Shown: piece by piece, positions 47,885 to 58,172 of the stretch
How the letters are laid out: the number at the start of each line of letters is the position of its first letter
Numbering within the stretch: the stretch's first letter is position 1
Assembly: GCF_003063245.1 (NCBI RefSeq)
Contig: NZ_MUXE01000013.1
Location: 1-64,000 of the forward strand
Reading direction: 5' to 3'
Source: Arcobacter caeni
Lineage (GTDB): Bacteria; Campylobacterota; Campylobacteria; Campylobacterales; Arcobacteraceae
Length of the DNA stretch: 64,000 nt
Position numbers and translations under genes: made by a program
Notes under the pieces: generated by a model
What the model was told of the DNA's origin: nothing
Database searches by the model: none
Seen by the model: the letters and a program-made list of their open reading frames with translations, nothing else

Positions 47885-48043
47885 CTTTATCCTTTGTATA
47901 ATATGAATTTTTATTTCATTGTACCATTTTATGGTTAAAAATATTGTCAAATAATTTTTTCCTAAATTTTAAATTAAAATTTTATAGCTCTTTTTTTTTA
48001 GTAATTTATGGTTATAGTAAATAAAATTTCCTAGGAAAGAGAT

Positions 48044-48442
48044 ATGTATAAATTTTCAATAAATAAAGATTTATTTGATAATATTTTATTAAAAAAGATT
48101 AAAATCTTAGAAAAAGAAAATACAAATTATTGGAAGAAAGAATTACTTGAACCTATAATAATTGATGATAAATTAACATATAAAATTAAACAATTTGAGA
48201 AAATTATCCTAACAAATGGATTAGGAGAAGAGAAACCTCAAATGACAATTGAATGTTTAAGAGTTGATTATTCAGTAAAAAATACTTGTTTTGAGTTTTA
48301 TTTAGGGAAAATATTAGAACAAAAAAATACAACTATTAATGAAAATCAAAAAGATGTTTTAATTGAACAATTACTAAAAGAAAAAGAAGAATTGGAAAAT
48401 ATTTTAATAGAGATCAGAAATAGTAAAATCTTCAATAACTAG
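48044..48442 (+). CDS. Small unknown protein with C-terminal coiled coil
   Basis: This 132-residue cytoplasmic protein is rich in Lys, Glu and Ile. The C-terminal third is a coiled coil (DVLIEQLLKEKEELENIL). No family is recognised. Start: ATG with AGGAAAG upstream. A run of nine T lies about 45 bases upstream, in the likely promoter region. The stop codon is inside a perfect hairpin. Confidence 0.55.
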   Translation: MYKFSINKDLFDNILLKKIKILEKENTNYWKKELLEPIIIDDKLTYKIKQFEKIILTNGLGEEKPQMTIECLRVDYSVKNTCFEFYLGKILEQKNTTINENQKDVLIEQLLKEKEELENILIEIRNSKIFNN

Positions 48443-48462
48443 AAGTTATTCTAGTTATTGAA
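48431..48462. terminator. 14-bp stem-loop between convergent genes
   Basis: Perfect stem TTCAATAACTAGAA/TTCTAGTTATTGAA with a four-base loop. It contains the stop of the plus-strand gene and ends nine bases before the stop of the minus-strand cytochrome gene. Confidence 0.6.
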
Positions 48463-48470
48463 AGAATGGA

Positions 48471-48749
48471 TTATTTGATGATTGTGTCAGCAATTTCATT
48501 CATAGTAGCTTCAGTCATATCTTTTACTTGACCTACCATTAAACCTTTTTGAGCTCCACCATAAGTTCCAGCTTGGTAACCTTTAAGTGCAGAAACAAAA
48601 TCAGCTTTTGATAAATCTTTAATAATTTTAGATTTTCCTAAAGCAGCTTTTTCACCATTTGCACCATGACAAGCAGAACATTTAGCATAAGGGTTAGCAA
48701 AAGCAACACATGCAGTTAATAAAGATGCAGCAATAATAATTTTTTTCAT
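48471..48749 (-). CDS. Periplasmic class I cytochrome c (c553-like)
   Basis: This 92-residue small electron carrier has a signal peptide at about 1-18 (MKKIIIAASLLTACVAFA), then haem motif CSACH (about 23-27). The distal Met ligand is probably in GLMVGQVKDM. It would carry electrons in the periplasm after haem attachment by CcsBA. The start at 48749 has AAGGA upstream; a longer in-frame extension to 48815 lacks one. It follows the ligase gene by 62 bases and is probably a separate unit. Confidence 0.88.
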   Translation of the reverse strand: MKKIIIAASLLTACVAFANPYAKCSACHGANGEKAALGKSKIIKDLSKADFVSALKGYQAGTYGGAQKGLMVGQVKDMTEATMNEIADTIIK

Positions 48750-48811
48750 AGACAATCCTTTTTTATTTGTTATTATGATTATAATAGAATTTAGATTAGA
48801 CTTTATTGATT

Positions 48812-50392
48812 TCAATCAATAAATTTTAAAATAAACTCTTTTTTCAATTCATCTTTATTTATTTTATTTTTATCAGATGGAATTAAGGGTAAAGATTTTT
48901 TATAAATAATTTTTGATGGAATCATATAAGAAGCTAAATGTTTTTTTAATTCAAATAAAATTTCGCTTGAATTTAATTCATTTCTTCCTGTATACACTAA
49001 AACTATTTCTTCTTCAATTTCTTTGTTTTCTATTGAAAAAACTGCACATCTTTCAATCTCTTTAATTTCTCTTTCAACTACTGATTCTATTTCAAAAGGA
49101 CTTACTCTAAATCCTCTAGTTTTAATCATATCATCATGTCTTGATACAAAATAGAAATATCCCTCTTCATCTTTATAGACATAATCTCCTGTTTTTACAA
49201 CAATTTCATCAGTTAATTGCCCCTCAAGATTAATTACATTTTTTAAAATATCAATAGATTTAAATCTTTGTTCAGTTACTTCTTTAGCATTCCAAAAACC
49301 TTTGTAAATATATCCACCTCTATGAATTAGTTCACCTACAATTCTTGGCGCACACTCATTTGCATTTTCATCAATTACATAAAGTTCTACATCAGGAATT
49401 GCTTTTCCAATTGATTCAGGTCTTATTTTTAATTGAGCTGGATCTAGATAAGTTGATCTAAAGGCTTCTGTTAATCCATGCATTGAAAAGAATTTTGCAT
49501 TTGCAAAATATTTTTCAATATCAGCTATCATTTTTGCTGTTACATTCCCACCAGAAGATGTGATGATTCTTATGTTTTTTAATAGTTCAGTGCTTGGAAG
49601 CCTGTGAATATCTTCATCAAACATATCACTTATATTTATAGGCATTAAGGGTAAAACTGTAACTTTATCATTAATAATGTGATTAAAAAAATCATTTGGT
49701 AAAACAAATCTATGAAGTGCTAAAGTTGCTCTTTTATATAAAGAACAAAAGATTTGGTTTAATCCATAATCAAGATTAAAAATTAAAAGTCCTGAAATAA
49801 TATCATCTTCATTTAGGTGTAAATATTGAGAGACAACTCGTGCTGAATCTATTAAATTTCTATGAGAAATCACAATTCCATTTGGTTTTCCACTTAAACC
49901 AAAAGAGTAAGTAATAACAGCATTATCATGTCCATTTACATCACAAGTATATGGTTTATTGTAGTATTTATAAATTTCTTCAAAAGATGGTAAATCCTTA
50001 TGAGTTGTTTTATAAGAGATTATGTGACCGTCAAATTTGATTTCTTCAATTGATTCAAGTTTGATTTTATCTGTGATAATACATTTAATATCACAGTCAC
50101 TTATTATGTATTCAACTTGTTCTGGTTTAAGTAGTTTTGTTAGAGGAACTAAAACATAGTTTGTTGATAAAATTGCCAAAATTGCTACAACTTGGTCAAT
50201 TCCTTTATTTGAATAAACACCAATTCGACTACCTTTTGGCAAATCAAGCTCACTTAAATAATAAGCGATTTGATTTACCTTAGTAAAAAGTTCATTATAA
50301 GTTAATTTTTCATTTCCAAAAATTAACGCATTTTTATTTGGGTTTGATACATTTGCATCTTCTATTAATGTTCTAATACAATTTATTGACAT
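48812..50392 (-). CDS. AMP-dependent acyl/aminoacyl ligase linked to glutamate mutase
   Basis: This 526-residue ANL-superfamily adenylating enzyme keeps A5 (SMHGLTEAFRSTYLD), A7 (VVKTGDYVY), A8 (RHDDMIKTRGFRVSPFEIE) and the A10 catalytic Lys in LIPSDKNKINKDEL. The A3 phosphate loop is atypical: YSFGLSGKPNG at 162-172, where TSGSTGKPKG is usual. No carrier-protein or condensation domain is fused. It is the fourth gene of the glutamate mutase operon, ten bases after glmL with AAGGGG upstream. It may activate glutamate, 3-methylaspartate or a derivative as an adenylate or CoA ester. The substrate is inferred from context only. Confidence 0.82.
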   Translation of the reverse strand: MSINCIRTLIEDANVSNPNKNALIFGNEKLTYNELFTKVNQIAYYLSELDLPKGSRIGVYSNKGIDQVVAILAILSTNYVLVPLTKLLKPEQVEYIISDCDIKCIITDKIKLESIEEIKFDGHIISYKTTHKDLPSFEEIYKYYNKPYTCDVNGHDNAVITYSFGLSGKPNGIVISHRNLIDSARVVSQYLHLNEDDIISGLLIFNLDYGLNQIFCSLYKRATLALHRFVLPNDFFNHIINDKVTVLPLMPINISDMFDEDIHRLPSTELLKNIRIITSSGGNVTAKMIADIEKYFANAKFFSMHGLTEAFRSTYLDPAQLKIRPESIGKAIPDVELYVIDENANECAPRIVGELIHRGGYIYKGFWNAKEVTEQRFKSIDILKNVINLEGQLTDEIVVKTGDYVYKDEEGYFYFVSRHDDMIKTRGFRVSPFEIESVVEREIKEIERCAVFSIENKEIEEEIVLVYTGRNELNSSEILFELKKHLASYMIPSKIIYKKSLPLIPSDKNKINKDELKKEFILKFID

Positions 50393-50402
50393 TGTGTTCC
50401 CC

Positions 50403-51587
50403 TTATTGTTGAGTTATACCAAGAGTCCAAATATCGTAATTTGAATCGAGGATAATAGATGGATGAATATCTGAATTTAAAATCTTTTTATAGAAAAATG
50501 AAATAATATCCTCAGATTCTTCAAAACTAAGCACTTTTGTAATTCCACCTGTTAATACAATTGATTTTAATAAATTTAACTTTAATTTTATATACAAAGG
50601 ATGAGCTTCACTAACTTTATATAAAACTAAAAAAATTGCCAATTGCATTAAAATTCTCAAAGATTTAGGTGAATCTTCATTGAAAATATTTTCTGTTACT
50701 TTTAAATGAGCCAATAATTCATAAACAAATTCGTTGTTTTTAGCTGCAAATATTAAAGACTCTTTTGATTTAAAAACTCCAAGTTTTTTAAAAACTAATC
50801 TATCATATTCATTTTGGGTAACCATATTATCAGATGATAAATCTTTTGAGTAGTGAATATCAGTTGTAGCTCCTCCAATATCTATTAAAATAAATGGATT
50901 TACAACTGCAAATTTACTATCTATAAAAGGCAGAGTTTTATTTACAATATATGGCGTTGAAAAGATTTGATTTGAAGTTAAATCATATAAATGTTTTATG
51001 TCTTCTTTTCCTTCAATATCAGCTTGATAAAGGTTTGTTAAATAGTTTTTTAAAGGCTCTTCTACCACATGAAGTTTGTTATTTATGATATTTTCTACAA
51101 CAACTAAATTTTGAATATTATTTTTCAAATAATCAGCATCAAAGCTTGAACCTGCAAATACAATATTTGAAAATCTTAAATTTTCTAAATAGTTAAATAG
51201 TTTTTCATCAAATACATTATTTACACTATTAATTCCACCTACAACAATAACAACATCAATTAAATCACTTGGAATTGATGATGTTTGAATATCTTGGTAT
51301 AAAACTGTATTAATAATATTTATTCCAGAATTATAAGCAATATTTGTTGCAAATTTTAAAGAAAAAGAGTTAGTAATCCCAATAATTAAAGTTGTTAATC
51401 CACCATTTGCAGATGAGCAAATAAATACTTCTTCTTTTTTGAATTTAGAAATAGTTTCAGAACATTTTGATAATAAATCATCATAAATATCTTTATTAAA
51501 ATCCCTAAAATATTGTTCAACTTGATTGTTAGCACAAACTTTGAAATATGTACTTCCGACATCTATTAATAATTTATTTTGGCTCAT
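50403..51587 (-). CDS. glmL: Glutamate mutase reactivase GlmL (MutL, ASKHA ATPase)
   Basis: This 394-residue MutL-family protein belongs to the actin/Hsp70-like ATPase fold and is unrelated to mismatch-repair MutL. It has phosphate-1 LLIDVGSTYFKV (residues 6-17), phosphate-2 ILIDIGGATTDIHY (near 231) and ICSSANGGL. Such proteins exchange damaged cobalamin in glutamate mutase. It overlaps the glmE stop by four bases (ATGA), and AGGAATTATGCA precedes its start. Its presence argues that the mutase is functional. Confidence 0.88.
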   Translation of the reverse strand: MSQNKLLIDVGSTYFKVCANNQVEQYFRDFNKDIYDDLLSKCSETISKFKKEEVFICSSANGGLTTLIIGITNSFSLKFATNIAYNSGINIINTVLYQDIQTSSIPSDLIDVVIVVGGINSVNNVFDEKLFNYLENLRFSNIVFAGSSFDADYLKNNIQNLVVVENIINNKLHVVEEPLKNYLTNLYQADIEGKEDIKHLYDLTSNQIFSTPYIVNKTLPFIDSKFAVVNPFILIDIGGATTDIHYSKDLSSDNMVTQNEYDRLVFKKLGVFKSKESLIFAAKNNEFVYELLAHLKVTENIFNEDSPKSLRILMQLAIFLVLYKVSEAHPLYIKLKLNLLKSIVLTGGITKVLSFEESEDIISFFYKKILNSDIHPSIILDSNYDIWTLGITQQ

Positions 51588-52948
51588 TGCATAATTCCTA
51601 TATCATGGATAATATCATTTACTATTGATGAAGCATCTTTATTTAAGTCACATTGAGATTTTTCATATTCAAAACATCTATCACTAATTGGAAGGTTTCC
51701 TTTTTTGATGATTCTGATATTTTTATTTTTATCTCGCACAGTTACAACTTCATTGTGGTTAATAATATGTGGAGAATAAGGAACATCAATGATTCCTGAT
51801 TTTATGCAGTTAAATACTTTTCTCCATAAAGTGTCAGCTTTGTCATTAAATACAGCTTCCATGATACTTTTAACTTCACTTGTTACAATCTCTTCTTCTT
51901 GTTCATCCGTAATTACAGGAATTCCTTGAAGCATTCTTAGTGTGTATTGAGTATTTGCAACTGTTTTTGCATTTGATTCTCGAGTTGGAATACCAAAAGC
52001 TTCATCTCTTGTTTTTGTGATAATTTTATCAGCTCTAACCATTGAAGCAATTACCGTTGAAGTATTGATTAATGATTCACTAAAATCTTTATTTGATGGA
52101 AATGCTCCCATCCATTGATGATAAACAAGATTTATCATAGCATCACCACATCCAATTTGGTTTGCATAATGTTTTGCCATTTTTCTCAAAACATTTGCAG
52201 TTACAATATCTTGAATCATTGAACCTGTTTGTGAAAATGAAACTGAAAAAGATTTAACTCCCTCTTCAAGAGATAAAAGCATTTCACAAATTTGAATAAC
52301 AATAGTGATACAAGGAGGCACTAAAGTTGCAGTTAATGGACCAAAAGATTCTCTATTGATTGGTTCATTTAATTTTGAGTAGTTTGCGCAAATTCTTTCT
52401 ACATACTTCCAATACATAAATGCTTTATCAAGTGGAAAGTTTTTAGAGTATGGTAAAAGATAAGTAATCGGACCACCTTCAATCTCAAAAATACCAGAAG
52501 CAAGTGCTGTTTCTATTAAAAGTCTAGCATCAGGAGTTCCATGTCTTAATGAAATAGGTTTATCAAAGTGAGTCATCATTTTTCGGCTAGTTCTATAACC
52601 ATGATTTACAAGTGGATAACCATTTAACATATCAACTTCATTTTCTTCACTAAGTTTTAACATTTTGGCAGATGTTGCGTAGTCATTTAATCTTGTATTT
52701 GAATCAATTGTACAAGGTAATACATCAACATTTGCATCAACGAAAAATTCATAAAGTGAAAACATTTTTTTATAAGTAGGAAATCCACCTCTTGGTTGAA
52801 CTAACATTTTTTGTTTGTTCTTAAAGTGATGAGAAATAAATAGATTTTTTGAAGCGCCTTTTATAAACTCTTCAATTTCAGCAAAATCAAAATTATCTGC
52901 ATATTTATTTTGAACAATGATATTTCTTTCTTCTTGAAGTAAACTCAT
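51584..52948 (-). CDS. glmE: Glutamate mutase epsilon (catalytic) subunit
   Basis: Adenosylcobalamin-dependent isomerase that would turn L-glutamate into (2S,3S)-3-methylaspartate. The 454 residues form the TIM barrel. Substrate carboxylate-binding arginines known from Clostridium cochlearium GlmE (Arg66, Arg100, Arg149) correspond to Arg53 (QPRGG), Arg86 (NTRLND) and Arg135 (LRHGTPDARL). Glu171 and Tyr177 correspond to Glu157 and Tyr163. FGPLTATLVPP is also kept. Start: ATG with AAGGAG upstream and a four-base overlap with glmS. Confidence 0.92.
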   Translation of the reverse strand: MSLLQEERNIIVQNKYADNFDFAEIEEFIKGASKNLFISHHFKNKQKMLVQPRGGFPTYKKMFSLYEFFVDANVDVLPCTIDSNTRLNDYATSAKMLKLSEENEVDMLNGYPLVNHGYRTSRKMMTHFDKPISLRHGTPDARLLIETALASGIFEIEGGPITYLLPYSKNFPLDKAFMYWKYVERICANYSKLNEPINRESFGPLTATLVPPCITIVIQICEMLLSLEEGVKSFSVSFSQTGSMIQDIVTANVLRKMAKHYANQIGCGDAMINLVYHQWMGAFPSNKDFSESLINTSTVIASMVRADKIITKTRDEAFGIPTRESNAKTVANTQYTLRMLQGIPVITDEQEEEIVTSEVKSIMEAVFNDKADTLWRKVFNCIKSGIIDVPYSPHIINHNEVVTVRDKNKNIRIIKKGNLPISDRCFEYEKSQCDLNKDASSIVNDIIHDIGIMQ

Positions 52949-53352
52949 TTTCTCTCCTTCAAGTATTTTTCTAATTCATCAAGTCCAGTATTTAAATCTG
53001 TTTGGTGAAATACCAAATCAAATCCGTAGTTTTTAAATTTAGGAACAAGAACACTTGCATCACCTTCACCAACAGCTAAGTTTCCACCAATCATAAATAC
53101 AACATCTTTTAAATTTTTATATTTTGACTTTAAAATAGCAAGTTCTCTACACCAACCCTCAGCTTCACCATTTAATGAAGAAATAAGTAAAACATCAGCA
53201 TTTGTTTCAATTACTGCATCAATAAACTCTTCAAGGTATGTATTAACACCTAAATTAAATACTTCAAATCCTCTTGCTTGTAATGATATATCAATAAGTC
53301 TATTTGCAACTACATGTATATCGTTACCAACTACGCCTATAACTACTTTCAT
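52945..53352 (-). CDS. glmS: Glutamate mutase sigma (B12-binding) subunit
   Basis: This 135-residue flavodoxin-like cobalamin-binding subunit carries the lower-ligand His13 in GNDIHVVAN. The classical DxHxxG reads DIHVVA, with Ala16 for the Gly. SSL (58-60) and MIGGNLAVG (87-95) supply the rest of the nucleotide-tail pocket. It partners with GlmE. It is the first gene of the four-gene operon glmS-glmE-glmL-ligase, whose promoter must lie in the 65 bases before it. Confidence 0.9.
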   Translation of the reverse strand: MKVVIGVVGNDIHVVANRLIDISLQARGFEVFNLGVNTYLEEFIDAVIETNADVLLISSLNGEAEGWCRELAILKSKYKNLKDVVFMIGGNLAVGEGDASVLVPKFKNYGFDLVFHQTDLNTGLDELEKYLKERK

Positions 53353-53417
53353 ATTTTCTGCCTAATATTTTAATGTTTTTGCACATAAGTTTTATCTGAA
53401 TTTTAGTAAAAATAATT

Positions 53418-53765
53418 TTATTCTAGATTATTTTTTGCTTTTTGAATATCACAAGAATATTTGTAAACCATATAATCAAACATCTTTGCTTCTTGATTTT
53501 TTTGAAAGAAAAAATAGATTTCAATTATTCTATATCCCATTCTAAAGAATGCTGTAAAAGGCACTAAATAGCTAATAATTGTTGAATAAATCCTATTAGG
53601 ATAATATTTTTCCAACTCATCTTTTAACTCTTTTAAAGCTAAACTTTCTTCATACAATCTACTTTTATCTTGTGTTGAAATCGTTCTAATTGCAATTAAA
53701 AGATTAACAACAAACATTAAGGCATTTAAATTCCAACCAGTGATACAAATATCTAAATAACTCAT
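53418..53765 (-). CDS. Small unknown membrane protein
   Basis: This 115-residue protein has a hydrophobic N-terminal helix (ALMFVVNLLIAI, about 15-26) and a second hydrophobic stretch (IISYLVPFTAFF, about 63-74), joined by a charged helix. No family is recognised. It lies 65 bases upstream of glmS on the same strand, so cotranscription with the mutase operon is possible but not evident. Confidence 0.5.
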   Translation of the reverse strand: MSYLDICITGWNLNALMFVVNLLIAIRTISTQDKSRLYEESLALKELKDELEKYYPNRIYSTIISYLVPFTAFFRMGYRIIEIYFFFQKNQEAKMFDYMVYKYSCDIQKAKNNLE

Positions 53766-53864
53766 CTAAACTCTTTATTTTAATATTAAAGTATCGATTA
53801 TAACCTATTTATCTTTTATACTAAATCTATTAAGTATAATTGCTACAAAAACTTTTAATAATGA

Positions 53865-55817
<1,953 letters not shown>

Positions 55818-55892
55818 AAAAATAATTTTATTTTTAGAGCTAATTCAAGAAAATTTAAGTATAATATAAGCAATTATAAAAAGGAGTGAAAT

Positions 55893-56687
55893 ATGGATGT
55901 TAATAGTATAAGTAATAATATATCTACTCTTAATCCCTCGTCTTCTTTAAATCTTGAAAGAGTAAGTTCAAGTAAATCTGTAAATAAAATAAGTGAAGAT
56001 AGTACAAATCTTTATATAAATGAATACAACAAAAAAAGAGATGAATTATCTTTAAATGTTCAATCACTAAATGAAGGAATTGCTATTACTAAAATAGCTC
56101 AAAATTCTATTGGAAAACAACAAGAATATCTTGGTAATGTTCAAACAAAACTTGAAAATGCAAACTCTTATGAAGATAAAAATGATTTAAAGCAAAGCAT
56201 AAATGAAGATTTAAGAAATTTCAATCAAATTGCTTATGAAACAAAATTTAAAAGAGAAAATATTATTGCTACTGATTATTATGATGATAAAAAAAGTATT
56301 GATATAAATACAAAAAGTGCTAATTTTTCTATTGAAAAACCAAATACACCAACTTATGCTAATGAGATTTTTGAATTATCAAATAATAGTGATTTAAATA
56401 ATTCTACTGATTTAGAGCAAGTTACATCAAAAGTTAGAACTTCATCAAATCAATTACAAAATACTTATGATGACTTTACTGAATTTGGGAATAAACTTGA
56501 GTTTAGTGCAAAAGAGACTATAAAAGCACAAGTTGATTTATATAATGAAAATACAATAAACAAAGATAGAAACTTTGGAAAAGAATCAAATGATTTTTCA
56601 AAAACAAATGTTAACGCAAATATAGGATATTTAGCAGCTTCTCAAGCAAATATTATACAAGAACAAAGTGTAAGATTATTATCTTAA
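55893..56687 (+). CDS. Flagellin-like protein with D0/D1 ends
   Basis: This 264-residue protein's ends resemble flagellin. The N-terminal helix SLNVQSLNEGIAITKIAQNS recalls flagellin ND1, and the C-terminus FSKTNVNANIGYLAASQANI followed by QEQSVRLLS closely follows flagellin CD0. The middle is short and low complexity. It lacks cysteines and a signal peptide, as expected for flagellar export. It may be a minor filament or junction protein or a divergent flagellin. Strong AAGGAG ribosome site. Its stop overlaps the convergent ppx stop. Confidence 0.65.
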   Translation: MDVNSISNNISTLNPSSSLNLERVSSSKSVNKISEDSTNLYINEYNKKRDELSLNVQSLNEGIAITKIAQNSIGKQQEYLGNVQTKLENANSYEDKNDLKQSINEDLRNFNQIAYETKFKRENIIATDYYDDKKSIDINTKSANFSIEKPNTPTYANEIFELSNNSDLNNSTDLEQVTSKVRTSSNQLQNTYDDFTEFGNKLEFSAKETIKAQVDLYNENTINKDRNFGKESNDFSKTNVNANIGYLAASQANIIQEQSVRLLS

Positions 56688-57604
56688 TTTTTACACTTCG
56701 TTTCACAATAATTTATAGCAACACCTTCTCTTAAACCATCATCCAAAACTATTGATTCATCTTTTTCTAAAACTTCAAAAATCATTTTATAAATATAAAT
56801 ACCAACTTCAATAAAATCAACTCTTCCTCGACCAACAAGTTTTACAATATCTTCTTTTGAAGAATTTTTAAAAATATTTAAACAATTTATCATATCTTCA
56901 AGATTTACAATTGTTCCATTTACAATATTTCTATCATAAGAAAAAAAATCTTGTCCTAATTTTATAGCAGCTATTGTTGTAGGTGTTCCAGCGGTTGCTA
57001 CAAAACTATAATCTTTAAAATCTATATTTAAAGAATTTAAAAAAAGTTTTATCTCTAATTTCTTGTTTTCTAAATCATTTTTCAAATCATCATGATTTAA
57101 GAATCTCTGAGTCAAAGTAACAATACCAAAATCAAAACTATGAGCTTTATAGCTATTATTTGTATTTATTATTATTTCAGTAGAACCTCCACCAATATCC
57201 AATAAAACAAACTTATCTGAATTTATTTTTTCTCTTTTTAAAGCATATTTTACAGCCAATAAAGTAAGTCTTGCTTCTTCTTTTCCATCTATAATAGAAA
57301 AATTAGTTTTAACTTCTTGGCTTAGATATTTTAATATTTCTTCACTATTTGAAGCATTTCTCATAGCAGCAGTTGTTACACAAATTGCATCTTGCGGATT
57401 ATACTTAATAACTTCAATAGAGTGCAAAATTGCAACTATAACTCTTTGAATAGCTTCTTTTGAGATTAATCCAGTATCGACTAAACCATCAGCCATACCT
57501 ACAACTTCATTATATTCTGAAATAATTTTATGATTTTTACAATCATATTTTAAAACACGAAATGAATTTGATCCTAAATCAATAGTTACAATTTCCTGAT
57601 TCAT
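56684..57604 (-). CDS. ppx: Exopolyphosphatase / pppGpp phosphatase (Ppx/GppA)
   Basis: This 306-residue ASKHA hydrolase has phosphate-1 TIDLGSNSFRVL (residues 7-18), the conserved EEARL (near 110), and phosphate-2 VLLDIGGGSTEIII (near 137). It would degrade polyphosphate and/or convert pppGpp to ppGpp. It has only the two core domains, as usual in this phylum. It follows pssA by eight bases and is last in a three-gene minus-strand unit. Confidence 0.92.
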   Translation of the reverse strand: MNQEIVTIDLGSNSFRVLKYDCKNHKIISEYNEVVGMADGLVDTGLISKEAIQRVIVAILHSIEVIKYNPQDAICVTTAAMRNASNSEEILKYLSQEVKTNFSIIDGKEEARLTLLAVKYALKREKINSDKFVLLDIGGGSTEIIINTNNSYKAHSFDFGIVTLTQRFLNHDDLKNDLENKKLEIKLFLNSLNIDFKDYSFVATAGTPTTIAAIKLGQDFFSYDRNIVNGTIVNLEDMINCLNIFKNSSKEDIVKLVGRGRVDFIEVGIYIYKMIFEVLEKDESIVLDDGLREGVAINYCETKCKN

Positions 57605-57612
57605 CTATTTAC

Positions 57613-58170
57613 TTATAAATGAGGTATTTTTATTTTTGAATTTAATAAATAACCAATTAATATCATCATTAATAAAACAAAAGTTTCTGATATAAATCCT
57701 GTTAAAAAAATCAAATAAACAACCCACAATAAAATAGCTCCCAATGGAGTTGGAATACCAGTAAAAAATTTTTCTACTTTCCCCTCATCAGCATTTATAT
57801 TAAATTGAATTAATCTTCTAAGTCCTGAAATTACATAATAAACAAAAGCAAATACAACCAAAGGCATAAATAAAAATGGTTCTTTTGTATCTATTACTGC
57901 AAAAAAGATAAACATTGCTGGAACAATTACAAATGATAAAAAATCCGCATAAGAATCAAGTTGAATTCCAAATTGAGTAGATAAATTATATTTTCTTGCT
58001 ATTTTTCCATCAAAAATATCAAATCCACCTGCTAACCAAGCAAAAAGTGCTGCTGCAAAAAACTCATGATGAGTTAAAAAATAAATTGCAAAAACTCCAG
58101 ATGCAATATTAAAAAAAGTCACGATATTAGCTAAATTAAAATGATTATGTTTATTAAACAAAAAACTCAT
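57613..58170 (-). CDS. pssA: CDP-diacylglycerol-serine O-phosphatidyltransferase
   Basis: This 185-residue integral membrane CDP-alcohol phosphotransferase is the first step toward phosphatidylethanolamine. The catalytic signature D-G-x2-A-R-x8-G-x3-D-x3-D is in FDGKIARKYNLSTQFG and the following IQLDSYAD (about 52-75). NLANIVTFFNIASG near the N-terminus fits the PssA subclass. About five TM helices. Start: ATG with AAAGGG upstream, two bases after the GGDEF gene. Confidence 0.88.
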   Translation of the reverse strand: MSFLFNKHNHFNLANIVTFFNIASGVFAIYFLTHHEFFAAALFAWLAGGFDIFDGKIARKYNLSTQFGIQLDSYADFLSFVIVPAMFIFFAVIDTKEPFLFMPLVVFAFVYYVISGLRRLIQFNINADEGKVEKFFTGIPTPLGAILLWVVYLIFLTGFISETFVLLMMILIGYLLNSKIKIPHL

Positions 58171-58172
58171 TA

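Noticed and set aside
47991-48000. T9 tract upstream of the unknown gene at 48044 as an expression switch
   Set aside because: It is not clearly placed between promoter elements, and similar tracts occur throughout the intergenic DNA.
50403-51587. Mismatch-repair MutL
   Set aside because: The shared name is misleading: the ASKHA phosphate motifs and the glmE neighbour identify the glutamate mutase reactivase.
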